Shown here: in pieces, positions 1-13,403 of the stretch
Numbering within the stretch: position 1 is the first letter of the stretch
How the letters are laid out: every line of letters begins with the position of its first letter
Notes under the pieces: generated by a model
What the model saw: the letters and a program-made list of their open reading frames with translations, nothing else
The model's database searches: none
What the model was told of the DNA's origin: nothing
Assembly: GCF_047496725.1 (NCBI RefSeq)
Contig: NC_132979.1
Coordinates: forward strand, 3,861,501 to 3,925,500
DNA length: 64,000 nucleotides
Source of the DNA: Anoplolepis gracilipes
Taxonomy: Eukaryota > Arthropoda > Insecta > Hymenoptera > Formicidae
Direction of reading: 5' to 3'
Translations under genes and position numbers: made by a program

Positions 1-322
1 TAATTTATCATTGGATTTTACGCAAAATTGTAATAGCATACATATCTCTATGTATGTTGTGCGAAAAAATAATCTGCACGAATCACAAGAGGCAGGCAAG
101 ATTCTTCAAGTTGGATTTATGCAAATGCAATATTGATTGTATAAAAAAAAACATATGTATGTCTCGTATTCACACTACTTTTATATTTAAAGTTCAGTCT
201 TTTAGAGAAAGTGCAATGAATAAAAAGACGTGGATAAAAACAGATGTACATCAAAAATTTGTATAAGAATAAATTTTAGTTGATTTATCTGTGAGAAAAG
301 TTTTTGAAAATTAATTAATTAC

Positions 323-428
323 CTACTACTTCTCCCTCGTGAGCACGTAGATCACTTTCATACCACATAGCCTCGATGGCGTAAATCCAAGTGATTGTTA
401 AGGCACAAATTATCGCGAAAGATTTCAT
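323..428 (-). CDS. Small secreted peptide/protein, first coding exon (partial)
   Basis: An ATG at 428-426 opens 35 codons starting MKSFAIICALTITWIYAIEA, a typical signal peptide: Lys near the start, a hydrophobic core and small residues before a likely cut after Ala20. The next residues begin MWYESDLRAHEGEVV. A donor matching AG|GTAATT follows at 322-321, leaving phase 1, so the gene probably continues beyond the left edge. If the donor is not used, the frame reads only two more residues (Gly-Asn) before TAA, giving a 37-residue pre-peptide. A TATA box lies about 100 bp upstream, at the right distance for a short 5' leader. I do not recognise the family: an odorant-binding protein, cuticular protein or peptide precursor are all possible. 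The call of a real secreted gene start rests on signal peptide, TATA box and donor together. Confidence 0.6.
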
Positions 429-529
429 GATTAATTTTTGATACACGGATCACAGTAAACTAGAATCGCTCGTAGTGACACGATACGTCGTTAAATTAAA
501 TATGAGCGTAATGAAATTTTTTCCTCGTT

Positions 530-537
530 TATTTATA
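530..537 (-). promoter_or_regulatory. TATA box of the small secreted gene
   Basis: The minus strand reads TATAAATA here, flanked by GC-rich sequence (CCGC upstream). It is about 100 bp before the ATG at 428, so transcription would begin near 500-510. A strong TATA box suits a tissue-specific, highly expressed gene such as one for a secreted product. Confidence 0.55.
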
Positions 538-1038
538 GCGGCCGGAAAACGCGGCCGAAAATGCGGTTTTTAACTTGGCCGCAAAACGTTTAATCAAGTC
601 TAAGAAGGAAGTCGTGCGGAATTTCGCGTTTGCAATTATTCCGTGAAAATGATAATACTTGATTTATTACTTATATACCAGTGAAAGACGCACGCGTCTA
701 ATAATCTTAAATCGAGGTTCAAATTGTCAATTTTGATTATTAACTTTAATTCTAAAAAAATGCAAAGGATATCTAAAATTCTACCTTTTATATCTGAAAA
801 ACCTGTAGTTCGTATTTTAATATTTCTGTTTGTTTATATATCCATTCATAAATAATAATGAACATGTGTAGAGAGATCTTGATATTTGCGTGTGTGTGTG
901 TGTAAATAATATATCTCATTTATTACTTAAACTATACATTATATATTATTCCTTTGGGCCACAATCTTATGACGACATACGTACAAAGTAAAAAAAGGAA
1001 AGTGTTGAAATTAGACGTAAAATATATTATATTGTTGG
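538..1038. other. Intergenic spacer, no gene seen
   Basis: This stretch lies between the 5' side of the small secreted gene and the 3' end of the KIAA0930-like gene; both are on the minus strand. It is AT-rich with a short (GT)n run at about 891-902 and a possible polyadenylation signal at 919-924. I see no coding exon on either strand. Confidence 0.5.
919..924 (-). terminator. Candidate polyadenylation signal of KIAA0930-like gene
   Basis: AATAAA on the minus strand, about 115 nt after the stop codon at 1039-1041. It is the first canonical hexamer I see after the stop. The downstream sequence on that strand is CA-rich rather than GU-rich, so the site is plausible but unproven. Confidence 0.35.
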
Positions 1039-2410
1039 CTAGAACGTTAAGATAGGTCCTTCCCGGTGATCCAAAATATCTGCAACAGAAATTATCGCGA
1101 TTAAATTGAGCAATTTAAGTATCATGATATATTTGCATATATTAAGAGTATCTCTAAAAACTTAACAACCATATCATGCCAATATATGTTTTATAATAAA
1201 TATTTATGAATAGAAATACACAGAGAAAAAAATAGCAAAACAATACATAGAAAAAATATATCATACATATATTGGCATAATTTGACCGATAAATTTTCAG
1301 ACATTCTAAATGTAAAATAATAAAAATGTGTTATTATAATTCGATTTTACCTTTGGCTATGCTCCACCATGGTAATGTAATGTATGTCAAAAAAGCATTC
1401 AGAGGTACAGACTGCGCTCTTTTCGTTTCTTTCCAGAAATGAAAGGTTTGAGTAAACCCTCGCATCGTCCAGAGAGGGTTATATGCCCCGTCGTCCAACT
1501 CTGAAAGAAAAAGAGTTTCATTAATCATTATACCATATATTGTGATACATCTTTAATATCCTGTAATGATCGTTCAATTGACAGGACGATGAAGTCGCAG
1601 AGGACGGATATTTAATCGAGCGATGAAACACAGAGTAAGATACAAGCATAAAGTGGAATTAAATGCCACAATTTTCATGAAAATGTTACGAGCCATAGTG
1701 AAATGAATGAACAAGTTCAAATGCGATATGATATACAAATCGTGTGTGGGTGTATTTGCGTATAGAGATGCGTGTGTAAGTGCAAACAGAGTAAGGAATA
1801 CAAGGAAATCTTTTTTTTTTTTAATTTTCGCTTTTATGCTCAAAAAAATAATGTATAATAATAAACTTCCTTCACGCACAAAGTATCGCAAGTATTTTGT
1901 AAGTTACACAGAAATAGATTCGCAAATATGTTAAGAGTACGAGAAAATTTACAATTATATACAGTGTTTTATATTTACTTTATAAAAAGAAGCAATAATG
2001 TTTCATGTATTCTGTGAAATTCTCTCGTTGTATATTATTAAAAAATAGAATTGACACATGTGTTCAATATATAAAGCGATCTAGATTTAATATTGTATCT
2101 ACCTACTTTCGATGACTATGCTTATTAACGGTGGTGAAATATCCATGATCGAGAAACGAATTACAAACAGTTGATCGAAAGTTGTTTTCTAAAATAAGTA
2201 TATCTCCTATCGTCATCCTTTCTCTTCGAGAAACCTAACCACCACCACTACCACTCTCGCACCCTCATGCGCGACTCACAGCCATTGTCATTTCACCATC
2301 CCATAAACACAGTCATTAATCGCAGTCATGCTTTGGACACGTTTACATTACACGAATAACGGATTAGTACAATGAAGATGATAATCTCTGGATTGCTTTC
2401 GTCGGGAGCA

Positions 2411-2446
<36 letters not shown>

Positions 2447-5400
2447 AAGGGGTGAAAAGGGTAGGAGATAGGAAGGAATTTACCCTGTGAGCCGGGGCGG
2501 CGCGGGAGCTCGCACCAGTAGTAGATCGCGGTGCCGTCGGGCGTGACACGATGCGGAGGCAGGGGGTTACCCGCGAAGCTGCCTGAAAGCGCCCTTCGAC
2601 GTCGTCTTCGGGGCAGGGTGGCGCTCTGTCGGCGCGTGGACGCGACGTCGTTGTTGGAATGATGGTGGGCGTTGGCGTTTTTGTCCCTGATCTCGTCATT
2701 CTTGTTCTTGTTGTTCTGCCCGTTGGCGTAGTCCTCGTGATCGGAACCGGCGCTTCGCAGACGACGCCGTCCGTCGATCCGTCTCACCCGCAGGAGCTCG
2801 TCGTCGCTCAGTCGGCGATGCTCCTCCTCGTCGTTCTCCAGGCCGTTATGATGATTGAAGAGGTGACCGGCGCTGTACGGCCGTCGTTTCCGGTTATTGT
2901 CCTCCGTCGTAGCCACGTCGTAGCCCAGCGGCAGTTCCTCCTTGCCGTGTACCAATATCGCACCCGAGTCTAGCTTCTGCCGGACGTTGTCGTCCGTCAG
3001 GCACCGGCCGGCCGGCACTAAGATCTCGCTGCCCACTTCTATGTGTTGGTGCTGATGGTGGTGGTTTTGCTGATGATGATTGTTGTGCTGGTGATTGTGG
3101 TGGAAACCTGCCGCGAGAACCACGTCGTCATTTAGACGGCGATTGTACCCGTATCGCGATCACAAACAATCGTGCTCCCTGTCTCTTTTCGCGTGTTCTC
3201 CCTCGTGTTAAATCGACTTTACTTGACAATTGTGCCGACATAAGAGGCAGCTATTTCAGCTTTTTACATTTCAAACATAAAAAGGAAAAGAAATAAATTG
3301 AAACATTTGAATAATGTTTCACTGGAATTAGCATTATATTTTTGTCAAAGCTTATCTCAAGAACACGGAACACGATGGCACTTCGGAAAGGAGCTACAGA
3401 GTTTCTACTAGTCACAACAAGAAGCGAGAGCGTCGGTCAGAGCAGAGACAGGAGAGACCGATCGTTTTTAGCGCGAACGAGCACACTCACCGTGTGTCTC
3501 GCGATAGATCTCCTTGCGTATCGGCGAGTTCTCATTCCCGGATCGTTCCCGAGCGTTTTGTTGTCGTTGCTTGTTGTGGACGGGGTGTTGTTGTCGCCGG
3601 ATCGGCGGCAGATGAGACGATCTTCGTCGTCGAGGCGCGCAGGGACTCCTGCGATTTCCCGGTGAGTCCCGGCCGCCCCAGCTGCTATCCTGTACATCGG
3701 CTACAAAGGAAAGAGCCGGCATGGCACGTGTCAATTATTAGAGATAACAAGAAACTCTTTCGTTCGTTTTAGTTTTCTCTGTCATCTTTCTCATTACGCG
3801 CGACTTCGATCGATCAAATCGGAGATTAGTGTGTGCTGGTAGTAGTAGTAGTGGTGGTAGTGGTGGTGGTAAGTGGTGATGGTTGGAGGTGTTGGTGAAA
3901 GTAGAGAGAATCTGTTCTTTTCTCGGTGTATTTCTATTTCTCACACGTCGTTCAGTTTTACATAACACTGTGCTGTACTAATATTTTTTTAAATTTCCTT
4001 TTTTTTTTTTTTTCGGAACGTCGACTATTCTAGAGAGACGTTCAGAAAAATTCGATGCCGTTCTAAATAATCTAGTATAAATTAATATCGTGTATATTTA
4101 GATAACAAAATCTCGTTTTGGCGCACTGAATTGTGCATACATTTCAAATGAGAAAATAAATATAGAAAACGTGAATGTGGGACGTGAATTCGTAGAGAAT
4201 TCTTTTTAATGTATGTATGCATGCGTTCGTTTTCTCTATTTCGCGCTAATGCAATTATGATTTATACCTTCGAACAGTGTTTAAATCGATCAGGCTCAAT
4301 TCTATACAAAGTTGCCAGCATTAAGAAGAAAGATATTGCCGGGAGGCGTCTATACACGCCCGATAACATCAACACAATTGTGCATCACACAGATACAACG
4401 CAGGCGCATGCACAGATCGAGAGTGAATGCGAACGAAATACATTGAGAAGAGAAAGATGCTAAGTCCCGCGTTCATATCCCGCATTGTGTCACGTCATAA
4501 ATACATGTCATTTAAGATTTACAATCGGTTTATGTAATAAAAAAAAAAAAAAAAAAAAAAAACCAAATCATATTCTTTATTTATTAAAAAAAAAATCTAC
4601 AATTAAACTGCTGAATGCGGGATATGAATGCCGCGGTCTCTAAAAGTGTAAAATTAAAAATCTAGTAAGTATAGCGGAAGAGAAGATCTGTTTTTTTTTT
4701 AAATATTTTTTTTCGACTTTATGTGTACGCCGCGTCTCGGATAATTACCGTCTCGAACGTCACCGGCTTCGATCTCGTTGAGACCGTTCGCCATGGAATC
4801 GAGACCCTCGTTCTCCGACCTCGCCTTCGTGGCCACCGTCTCCGGCTTCGTTCTCCAGCCGCCGCGCACGAAGTTGTTGAGATTCGCGCTGGGATCGGAC
4901 AGTCTTCGTTGATGGCGATACATGAAGAGTTCCTCGGCGTCGTCCCAGTCGGCGTCCCATAAATCGGTCGCGCAATAACCCGGCTCCGACGTCGGCGTTT
5001 CCGCGCCGGAACCCTTCGGTTTTGTAACGGCCATCTCTGCATGTCCCTTGCCTAAAAACAATGACGTTCATATATGAATTAAAGTGCATTTTATTCTAAG
5101 GTTTTTTCCTGTTACAACTTTATATCTTGTTATATACTAATATAGAAATTCTATTTCTATCTTTCGCAACTACATCACATTGAATAATAAAGGTGAAGCA
5201 CACCTTTGCACTGACACCTACGTTTATTGATTCGTATTCGTATTATCTTAATTATTTTTAACTTCTAGAGATTTTTCTAATGAAAAGACTTTTGGTAAAA
5301 TTACAAGATTGCAGTTATATTCATCATTCTTGGTTTACTACATGCAATATATTTTTTTTATTTCTCAGTACAAAAATTATTAAATTTCAATTATAAATAA

Positions 5401-7480
5401 AAAGAGAAGAAAACAAGAAACACATAAGTGAAAATTATTTAAATAGCAGAAATTAATTTGTTAAAATAATATAAATTGAAAAAGTAATAAAATTCTCGTA
5501 CCACGTGGTCCCTTCATTCGCACGAATTCTATTCTTTGCGAGGCCGCACCGGAGAAAAGGCCGAACGTCATTCGCTGTGCCATTTTGGTGCTCAGACTCG
5601 ACTAAAAATGAAAACAGCCAATATATTACACAAAATCTGATAACGATATTTGTGACATTATCAGCGACTCACCCGCGCGTCGTAAACTTTTTTTAAAGCG
5701 TCGTATCTGATGGAGCCGAGAAAAATGACACCTTGGATGGCACCCTCTCGGTCGGAAGCGACTAGCTCCACGCACACCATCTCCCCGTCCCTGACTAAAA
5801 TATCACAGAAAACTTCGTCAAAATTGTCCACCATGAAGCATATGTGCGGGTATGTCATTTCCTCGAGGTCGCCCTTGGCGTCCATACGCCGTCGGCTTGG
5901 ACTGGCGTACACTTTCTGAGAATGCCTTCGTAGTACCTGAAAAAAATCGCGTTACGTTAGCACAAAATTCTAGTTATTGATTGCGTAGTGTGTAAAATAA
6001 ATGTTTAAAAAAATTTTAAAAGTATACAAAATATGTGACATTACATCAAATTCTTGAAGAGAAAAAATTGACTAAAATGTTGAAAGGAAATATAAGTCAT
6101 CTGAACTACTCTGTATATTTTTGTTCTGTGTATCGTCGCTGAGCCGATTCTCACTTGCAATTCCTTGGGACTTGTTCTAGTACAGATAGCCAAGGTGAGT
6201 GTGTAGTCGAACTGATGTACGACGAGATTCAGGTACACGGTTTCTTCCCAATCGATGTCGGGATCGCCGATCGGCAGTTTCTTGCTGTCCTTACGAAATA
6301 CGTCGACCTCGGTCTCGAATTTGGGCAGATATCTCGACGAGGTCTTTACATGTTTTTTGCGAACGAAGAAGAGCAGATCATCGCCGTCGATAGCGTGCTC
6401 CGCTTGAAACAGGAAGTGCCGGACGAACAGGTCCGTCCAGTAAGTTGTGCCTTGTAATACGACGAATCCGGAATCTGGCAAAGACGAAAAAATTTGCCTA
6501 GAGACCTGAATCGAATGTCAAAACTCAGCATGAAGGATGTGAGGTTGAGTTTTCAAGAAGACCGGCTAATATCAAATTCACCTTCAATCGATTCGACGTT
6601 ATGTGCGAAAAAGAAGAGGGAGACATGATATAATGAGGCGAGAAATACCAAGTAATCGATACTTATATTAAACCGCGGCTATTGATGAAAAGGTCTTACT
6701 AAAATATATTTTTAACTTAGAAGTATCTTTAATACTTTTTTGTTGAACTTTAATTCTAAGAAATACGTTTATAATAATTGTTAATTAATGTTTTGACAAA
6801 TAATAGTTAAGTGCACAAGTAAATCGCGATGATTCTATTTATCTATATAAATACAAGGTTTAAAAAAATTATACAAGTGTAACATTATAATAATGTTTCA
6901 TAATTAATAAGTATAAGTAATGAGTGCTGCGCAAAAATACAATAAAAAGTAAAATACTGCAAAACAAAAAATAATAACAGAGAGAATAAATAAAGATTTA
7001 TTAATAACGTATTATTATTTATTATCTAATAAAATGAAAATGAACAAATGACATTGTTCCTGATGTTATATAATTATAAATTTCATTATAATGCATACAT
7101 ATTATAAGTATTTCTTCTGATGAAGCTCTTAATGAAAATGATTATTAATATCTGTCCATAACACAAAGTGATTGATTGGCGGTTTCGTTATTGAAGCATT
7201 CAGAGAATTGAAGAATGTATAGTGTTGAACAATTCTCGATATTACAAAAGTTTTATTCATTTTCCGTAAAAGTACTAGTTTCCCGTCTCTTTATTTACAT
7301 ATATCGTACAAAGAATTTTGAAGGCCAAGGACATTTAATAAATGGTCGTAATAAAAGCATTTAAATCCATCTTCTTGTATCCATGTGAAAATGCTAAAAT
7401 CTATAAAACTTAAATGAATAATGTAACAAATGAAAAATTTTCATATAAAATTCTTAAAGTATAATAAAAGGCCTTAACAG

Positions 7481-7511
<31 letters not shown>

Positions 7512-7877
7512 AAAATAATTTAGTTTCCACAAAATACATCCCTCAAGCTTAGGCAGGACGGTCCTATTTTTCGGCGGTCAGTTAACTCTATCGAAAGCGA
7601 AACATCCTTTACATAATTCGTTCGGAGCACACCCCGAATCGCCCTGCGCACATTCTCACCCCTATTTCAACGACGCGTGCACACATACACCGTTCACCCC
7701 CTAAACGAAAACGACTAACAACGCCGGCCGTACCGCTCCGGTTGTATACGAACCATCCTTAAGCATCTGCCTAAGCTCCTTTGTTCTCTGGAAATTGATT
7801 TCCTCGAGTAGCTGCTCCAGCATGGTCGGAGCCCTCGTTAGGCCCGCCGACGACGAGCTGCTCGCGAGGCTTGCCAT
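1039..7877 (-). CDS. KIAA0930-like protein (DUF2045 family), complete, 8 coding exons
   Basis: Coding exons in order: 7877-7754, 6474-6155, 5936-5673, 5601-5502, 5051-4749, 3107-2484, 1500-1351, 1079-1039; 1926 nt, 641 aa, all phases agree. Motifs shared with the vertebrate KIAA0930 family as I recall it: DSKKLPIGDPDIDWEE and VRKK near residues 70-120, GEMVCVELVASD, GSIRYDALKKVYD (exon 3), MAQRMTFG and FVRMKGPRGKGHAEMAV across exons 4-5, and the tail LTYITLPWWSIAKDILD ending GPILTF. Start: ATG at 7877 gives MASLASSSSSAG; an in-frame TAG lies just upstream. A second Met is 18 residues later. Exon 6 is a long, poorly conserved, low-complexity insert: His/Gln/Asn-rich at residues 372-391, then acidic and Arg-rich with RRxS-type sites. 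This makes the protein longer than the roughly 400-residue human form. Molecular function is unknown; no signal peptide or membrane segment is seen, so it is probably intracellular. Confidence 0.93.
2416..2442. repeat. Poly(T) tract
   Basis: A run of about 27 T on the plus strand (A on the gene strand), some 40 nt after the donor of exon 6 of the KIAA0930-like gene, inside the following intron. Similar A runs are at 4541-4562 and 7482-7510. Confidence 0.9.
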
Positions 7878-8059
7878 GGCCGAACTACGTGGCCTTCCTT
7901 CCTGGACCGTCCTGTTGCTGTCGATTTGATAGCCGTCTGTGCCGTCTTCCACCTACGTCGCTGTGTTTAACGGAGCGTCCTTGGCCCCGTCAAACCAGGA
8001 GCGGCGTACGCGACGAGCGGCCGATGGTGCCTCTCGAGGGACCGGCGCGCTTGGAGAAC

Positions 8060-8090
8060 CGATGACGCTCCGATGACGCTCCGATGACGC
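8060..8090. repeat. 11-bp tandem repeat, 2.8 copies
   Basis: Unit CGATGACGCTC, two full copies and nine bases of a third. It lies about 180 bp upstream of the KIAA0930-like start codon, in the GC-rich promoter or 5' untranslated region. Confidence 0.85.
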
Positions 8091-11000
8091 GGCTACGAGA
8101 TGACGGACAGACGGCGGCCAATGACGGGCAAGAAATTTCACGTCGACATTCCCATTTTCAAATTGAAAGTCACAACGATCGGAGAAAATCGCAGCTGTGC
8201 GACGCTTCGCAGGCGAATTGGTTGTTTGACAAGTCGACGAGGAGAGAAACGTCAAATCGGAGCTCCTCGCGCGGCGCGGCTCGGCCGCGACTGACCGTGC
8301 CGAGTGCGTTTGTCGATAATGTAACGCATGCGTGTTTCTCTCGGCTTGTATATGTCATCGTTGTCAAGGCGCGATATTCGAATGACATTTGTTACAGGAA
8401 CTTGGCGACAATGTTGGCTACAAGTTTGGCCGAACTTTCTCTCAAAAAGTGCCCGATCGAAGATAGTGACAATAATAAAACACGCGACAAATAAATATAA
8501 TTTTTTTCTTTTACAAATATACTCCTTGTCTCATTTTATTTACCTTCTAGCGATATACACAATCATATTTGTGTTTATCAAACACGGTTTAGAAAAAGTA
8601 AAAAGCGAATAAGCCTAAAGAGAATAAAATAAAGATTGACCAGTCATCTGGGACAAGAGTTGCTTTGAGAAAAGTTGAAATTTCTCTTCGGCATTGACGA
8701 TTACTAAGTCCAACCGTGAAAAACGGCAGGAAATTATATATGATTGAAAATTCGCGTGTCTTTAAACTTTGTTATGGACGTTTATCGTGAACGTGTCCGC
8801 GTTATCTTGAAAGCGTCATAGCCTGAAACGATACCGAGTGACCTAAAATTGACCTCGTGACTCTCGATAAAATCTCCGGAATATTACCAGTCAACTCCAG
8901 ACCGAGTATGCAACGCGTATAATATGTCGATCACCGTCCTCGTTGTCCATCGATTCGACTAGAGAGAAGATTTACAGACATTTCGAATCCGCCGAGCGGT
9001 GAGTACTTACGCGATCTTCACGAGCGGCACGTTTAACGCTTCGAGAATGCGTCGCGTAAGCGAGTCTGTGACTAATCGGTCCATTATTGAAGCTCAATTG
9101 CGTAATTAACATGCCGTACGTTTGCGCGAACATGTTGATCTTTCTCGTGCATTGAATTCAAATGAGACTCTTGTACGCCGTGGGCTGATCGCGTCATAAT
9201 TAACTGTGTATTGCGATTAATAATATTGGTAATAATTATGGAAATTTATTACACACATATTACAATTTCGCTACGGTTAACATTATAAAATTTAAATTGC
9301 AAATTTTCAAACGCAATCTCTCTAATATCTCTTTAATACACATTCGACCAACTTGCTTATATACTTTATATGCAAATAAAATATTATTGTTAGTATGAAA
9401 TTATTAAAATTTATATTGCATTAATGTTTAGTATTGAAATTGAATAACAATGTGTTATTCAATATTGCAGTTAAAATGTCTATTTATTATAAATTTTATA
9501 ATTTTTTTTCTTACAAATAGCATTAATTTTCTCTGCGGAAGTTACCGTCTAATTGATTAATTTAAAGAAGATTTAAGATCCAAGGAAATGTCAAATGAAA
9601 TCAAGTTCAACGGAAATTCTCTTAATTAATGGTTCGATTCGACGAGAGCTACCCGATCGCACGTTTCGCGTTGCGGCTCTTAAGCAATCAAACATAAACA
9701 AATTAGATAGAGTTCTGTGAAAGGACTAACGGCGTAAAAGAAGCTGTGCTCAGCGATATTCTGTCATTCTATTGAATTACATCCGGTAGAGGGTCCATTC
9801 GATAATTCGCGCGAGTTTCCGGTTTCTCCTTCGCCGGCAGAATGTAAAGTCTAGAATTTATCATTCGTCTGTGTTTCTCGTATGTATTAACCATAAAGTG
9901 AACAAACGCGCTTTGTGTGAAAACAAACAAGCGGAGGCGGACCGGAAATAGCAGCATGGTAAAGTATGCATATTGCGGTAGCGATGAGCTTAATTGACAA
10001 CGAAGTTTATTGTTCAAGGTTTAAGGGAATAAAAGGAAATTACACGGGACGGTAATAATAAAATAACCGCAGGGCAATATCGATTGTCGCCCACCGAGAA
10101 ATAGTATGAATTAAATAATAAACGCAACGTCAGCGAGCCACATTTATAGTTAATTAACGAATCCGAATTTCCACGAACTCGCATCGTGTTGAAAATAATT
10201 CTCGGACGTTTCGCAAGTTAAAACTTTTAAGCTTTATATAGATAAATCAATTAACTTAATCGGCTTATTAAATTAAACTGTTTTAATATACGATTATCAT
10301 GCAAAAGTACAGGTATTTAAACAATAAATCAATTAAATCCATTTTAGTCACAAAAATAATTTCAACAAAATGTATTAATGGACCATAAGGAGAGCTATGC
10401 GAGATCATATTATTACATTCATTTATTATAGCTCGTTAAATTTGAAAAATGACCAAGATGATTATACGGATAGCGAATAGAGACGTCGTGGAACAATGAC
10501 TTGTGTGTCCACATAAATATTCCTAATAATAAGATGTAGTTAAGTCGAGCAATATTCATACAAATAGCATTACGTTAGTAATCACAACAAAACTATAACA
10601 ATAAAACACAAGAGAAAAAGAGAGAGAGAGAGAGGACCAATTAAATATATTTAAAACAATTAATTTGCAAAAGACAAAATATATTGTAGAATTTCTCTAA
10701 ATGTTTTAAAAAAATGCAGCAAAAATTAAAGATACAAATTGTATATATACAATTATAATTACATATGTTTATAATAGATATATTTTGTTGAGCAGTTGCT
10801 GTATTATAAAGTTCCATCGTGTTAATATTGAAGAAATAGAAATAAAAATTTCTTTTGATTAAATATGCAGATTTATGATAATATAACTTGTTAAACAGAT
10901 GAAATGATCGAATGAAGATAACAAATGTCTCTCTTTCCCTCTTTCTTTCTCTCTCTTGTTGCAGAAATCTGTACATAATAATCGAGAAGATCTCATCTGT

Positions 11001-13403
11001 TAGCGATATTACAGAAAATAAAAATACGAATAAATATATTCACATTTATAATAGACATTATTTGTTAGAGATAAAGTACGTAATAAAATTGTTACTAAGA
11101 AAAGATAAGTATGATTTAATTTACCGTATGCATTTTTTATGGATATGCTTTGCTAAGATAAAATATGATAGAGTACAAAGTTTTCATTGCAAACCATTTT
11201 ATCTGTATATTAACTCAGAGAAAATCTCTGTACGCTAGTAATATTACAAGAAATGAAAGTAAGGATTATTTTATTACACGTGTTTATAACACTTGCTAAA
11301 TAAAAAATACGAATAAAATGAATGCGTTTCCCATATCATTATCTACGTAAATAATAATTTAGAAAATCTCATCATATGCTTTAAAACTACTATATACATA
11401 TAAAATAATAATATAAAATATTATTATTTTAATATAAAATATGTTATAGAAAAAACAAAAATATATATATTAGTTAATTAATAGACATATTTTTCATAGA
11501 TAGTTTGACATTTTTTTATTATTAGTTTACTAAATATGGAATGCGATCGGGCTATGTATAATATATCATGGTTTGTTGTGTTTAATAATCGAGCTGTTAA
11601 CATTTAATTATTCCGCTAATTACGGAACGCATCGTGACACGCGTAAACTCACCCACGCGCGCAATTGTGGGTAGAGGGGTACGATTGAGGGTACGAGTTC
11701 GACTGTCCGTCGTGTATGCATCAGTTTTCACGCGTGTGTACACGCGAAGCAGCACCGCCGACTCGGCTCGATAATTTTCGGGCCGATCGACGCGAAATTT
11801 ACGATTAATTAATTCGACATACAAACGTTCGCAGAGTGAAACCGTGAAAGGTGAATATCGATTACCACATTGATTACGAGGTGCGTGTAAAAGAAAAAAA
11901 AATAAAAACGAAATCGTGGGCGACAAATATCGAGTGTGACGAATATTAAATCCTCGGGAAAACACGTTTGTCATCAACGAATGATTTGCTTGTCTATTTT
12001 TATATCGTTGGGTAAAAAACAAAAAAAAAAAAGATCGGTAACGATCTTATGCGGTAACGATTGATTTTATCGCAGAAATTACACGTTAATCGCTCGATAC
12101 GCGCGACAACTTTTCTCTGTGATCTCTTTTTATTATCTCGTTTATTATCTCCAACCATTTCAGAGAAACAAACTTCATACTTTTCTCCCACACATCCTGT
12201 ATATCGCATTTCACGATAGGGTGGACTGCCTCCGCTATCGGAGCGTGATAAATTTACGCCACGTGCCAGAGCACGAGATGCGTCTTTCGCATTCTGCAAT
12301 TTCCGTCTCTGTCCCCTCGTCTCATTTCTGCCTCGCCGACTAGCGTTCTAGAAACCTACACCTATCTAACGTGCCACCGTGAACGTCGATCTCGAAAGCC
12401 GGTTGGAGCGGATTGACAACAGTCTCGACCCAGTTCCCAGCTATTCGACCGCATCGGATGCAAATAATGACATCTCGAACACGGACGTACGGCAGGCGAC
12501 GTTCCGTCTCTGCACGTGTCTGTATATATTTAAGATCTCAACTGATTGGGCCAAGATTTGCATATCTATATGTTTTTCTTTTTTTTTTTTTATTATAACA
12601 CGTTTATCAACCGCGAATTTTTCTTTCCTTCACGGTTAATTAAACTTTTTTCATGATTAATTTCTATCTTAATCACTTTGTGTATTTTATAACTTTTCTA
12701 TAGAATTATCTTTTATATTTATTATATTCTCTTTTAGAAACTTTTTTCATATTTACCTTCATATACTTTTTAACAATCAATAGATTGTATATAACTTTGT
12801 GGCAGCCATATCTTTCTCTTGATAATGTTTCTGCTGTGAAAGTTTTGTCTAGCACGACGAAGATGCATATTAATTATAGTAATGACAGGTTGTAAACGGT
12901 TGTGCATCTTGAAACGAATCATAATCTCAAGTACAGCTTAATCTCTTGCACACGATCCCATTGATTATTATAAGATTTCACGGATTTATGCTTAAAGATA
13001 GTCACGTCATGCGGTCGTTAGACGAGTGAAAAGGAAACGCGAAAAGTTTGCGGAGCGTTTTACTCGATTTTAAAAATATCGAAACGTAATTATGATTATC
13101 CTCTCTTTTGTTTCGCGGAAATTGTGACTTATGGGAAAATCTCGCGGGAGATATAATAAAATTAACATTCTCACGATCTCATTTCTGCGAGGTACCAAAA
13201 AAAAAATCTTTTTTAATGTCGTTGCAAAAATTGAGTATTGTTAAGCGACGAATAATTTATGCAATAGCTATTCTATTATGTCATTAGATTCGCGCGATCT
13301 TAATTTCAAAATTATCGTAAGAAATTAAATCAACGAAAAAAAAAAAAAAAAAAAAAATAACAGTTTAACTTATCAGATAAAATCGTCACAGTTTTTATCA
13401 AAT

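Noticed and set aside
298..322. A very short intron joining the left-edge exon to an acceptor at 289-290
   Set aside because: The intron would be only about 33 nt, below the usual insect minimum, and the joined frame gives no convincing protein.
2659..2973. Plus-strand ORF of 104 codons and other plus-strand ORFs near 2400-3000
   Set aside because: They lie opposite the coding exon 3107-2484 of the KIAA0930-like gene and are shadows of its GC-rich codons.
3342..3968. Several overlapping ORFs on both strands
   Set aside because: They fall in the intron between two well-joined KIAA0930-like exons; the area is CpG-rich and holds GGT/AGT triplet runs, which opens frames by composition.
11597..12022. 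Minus-strand ORF of 141 codons
   Set aside because: No domain, odd composition (Arg, Thr, Phe rich), no splice context. I take it as a chance ORF in a GC-richer block that may be a promoter or untranslated exon.
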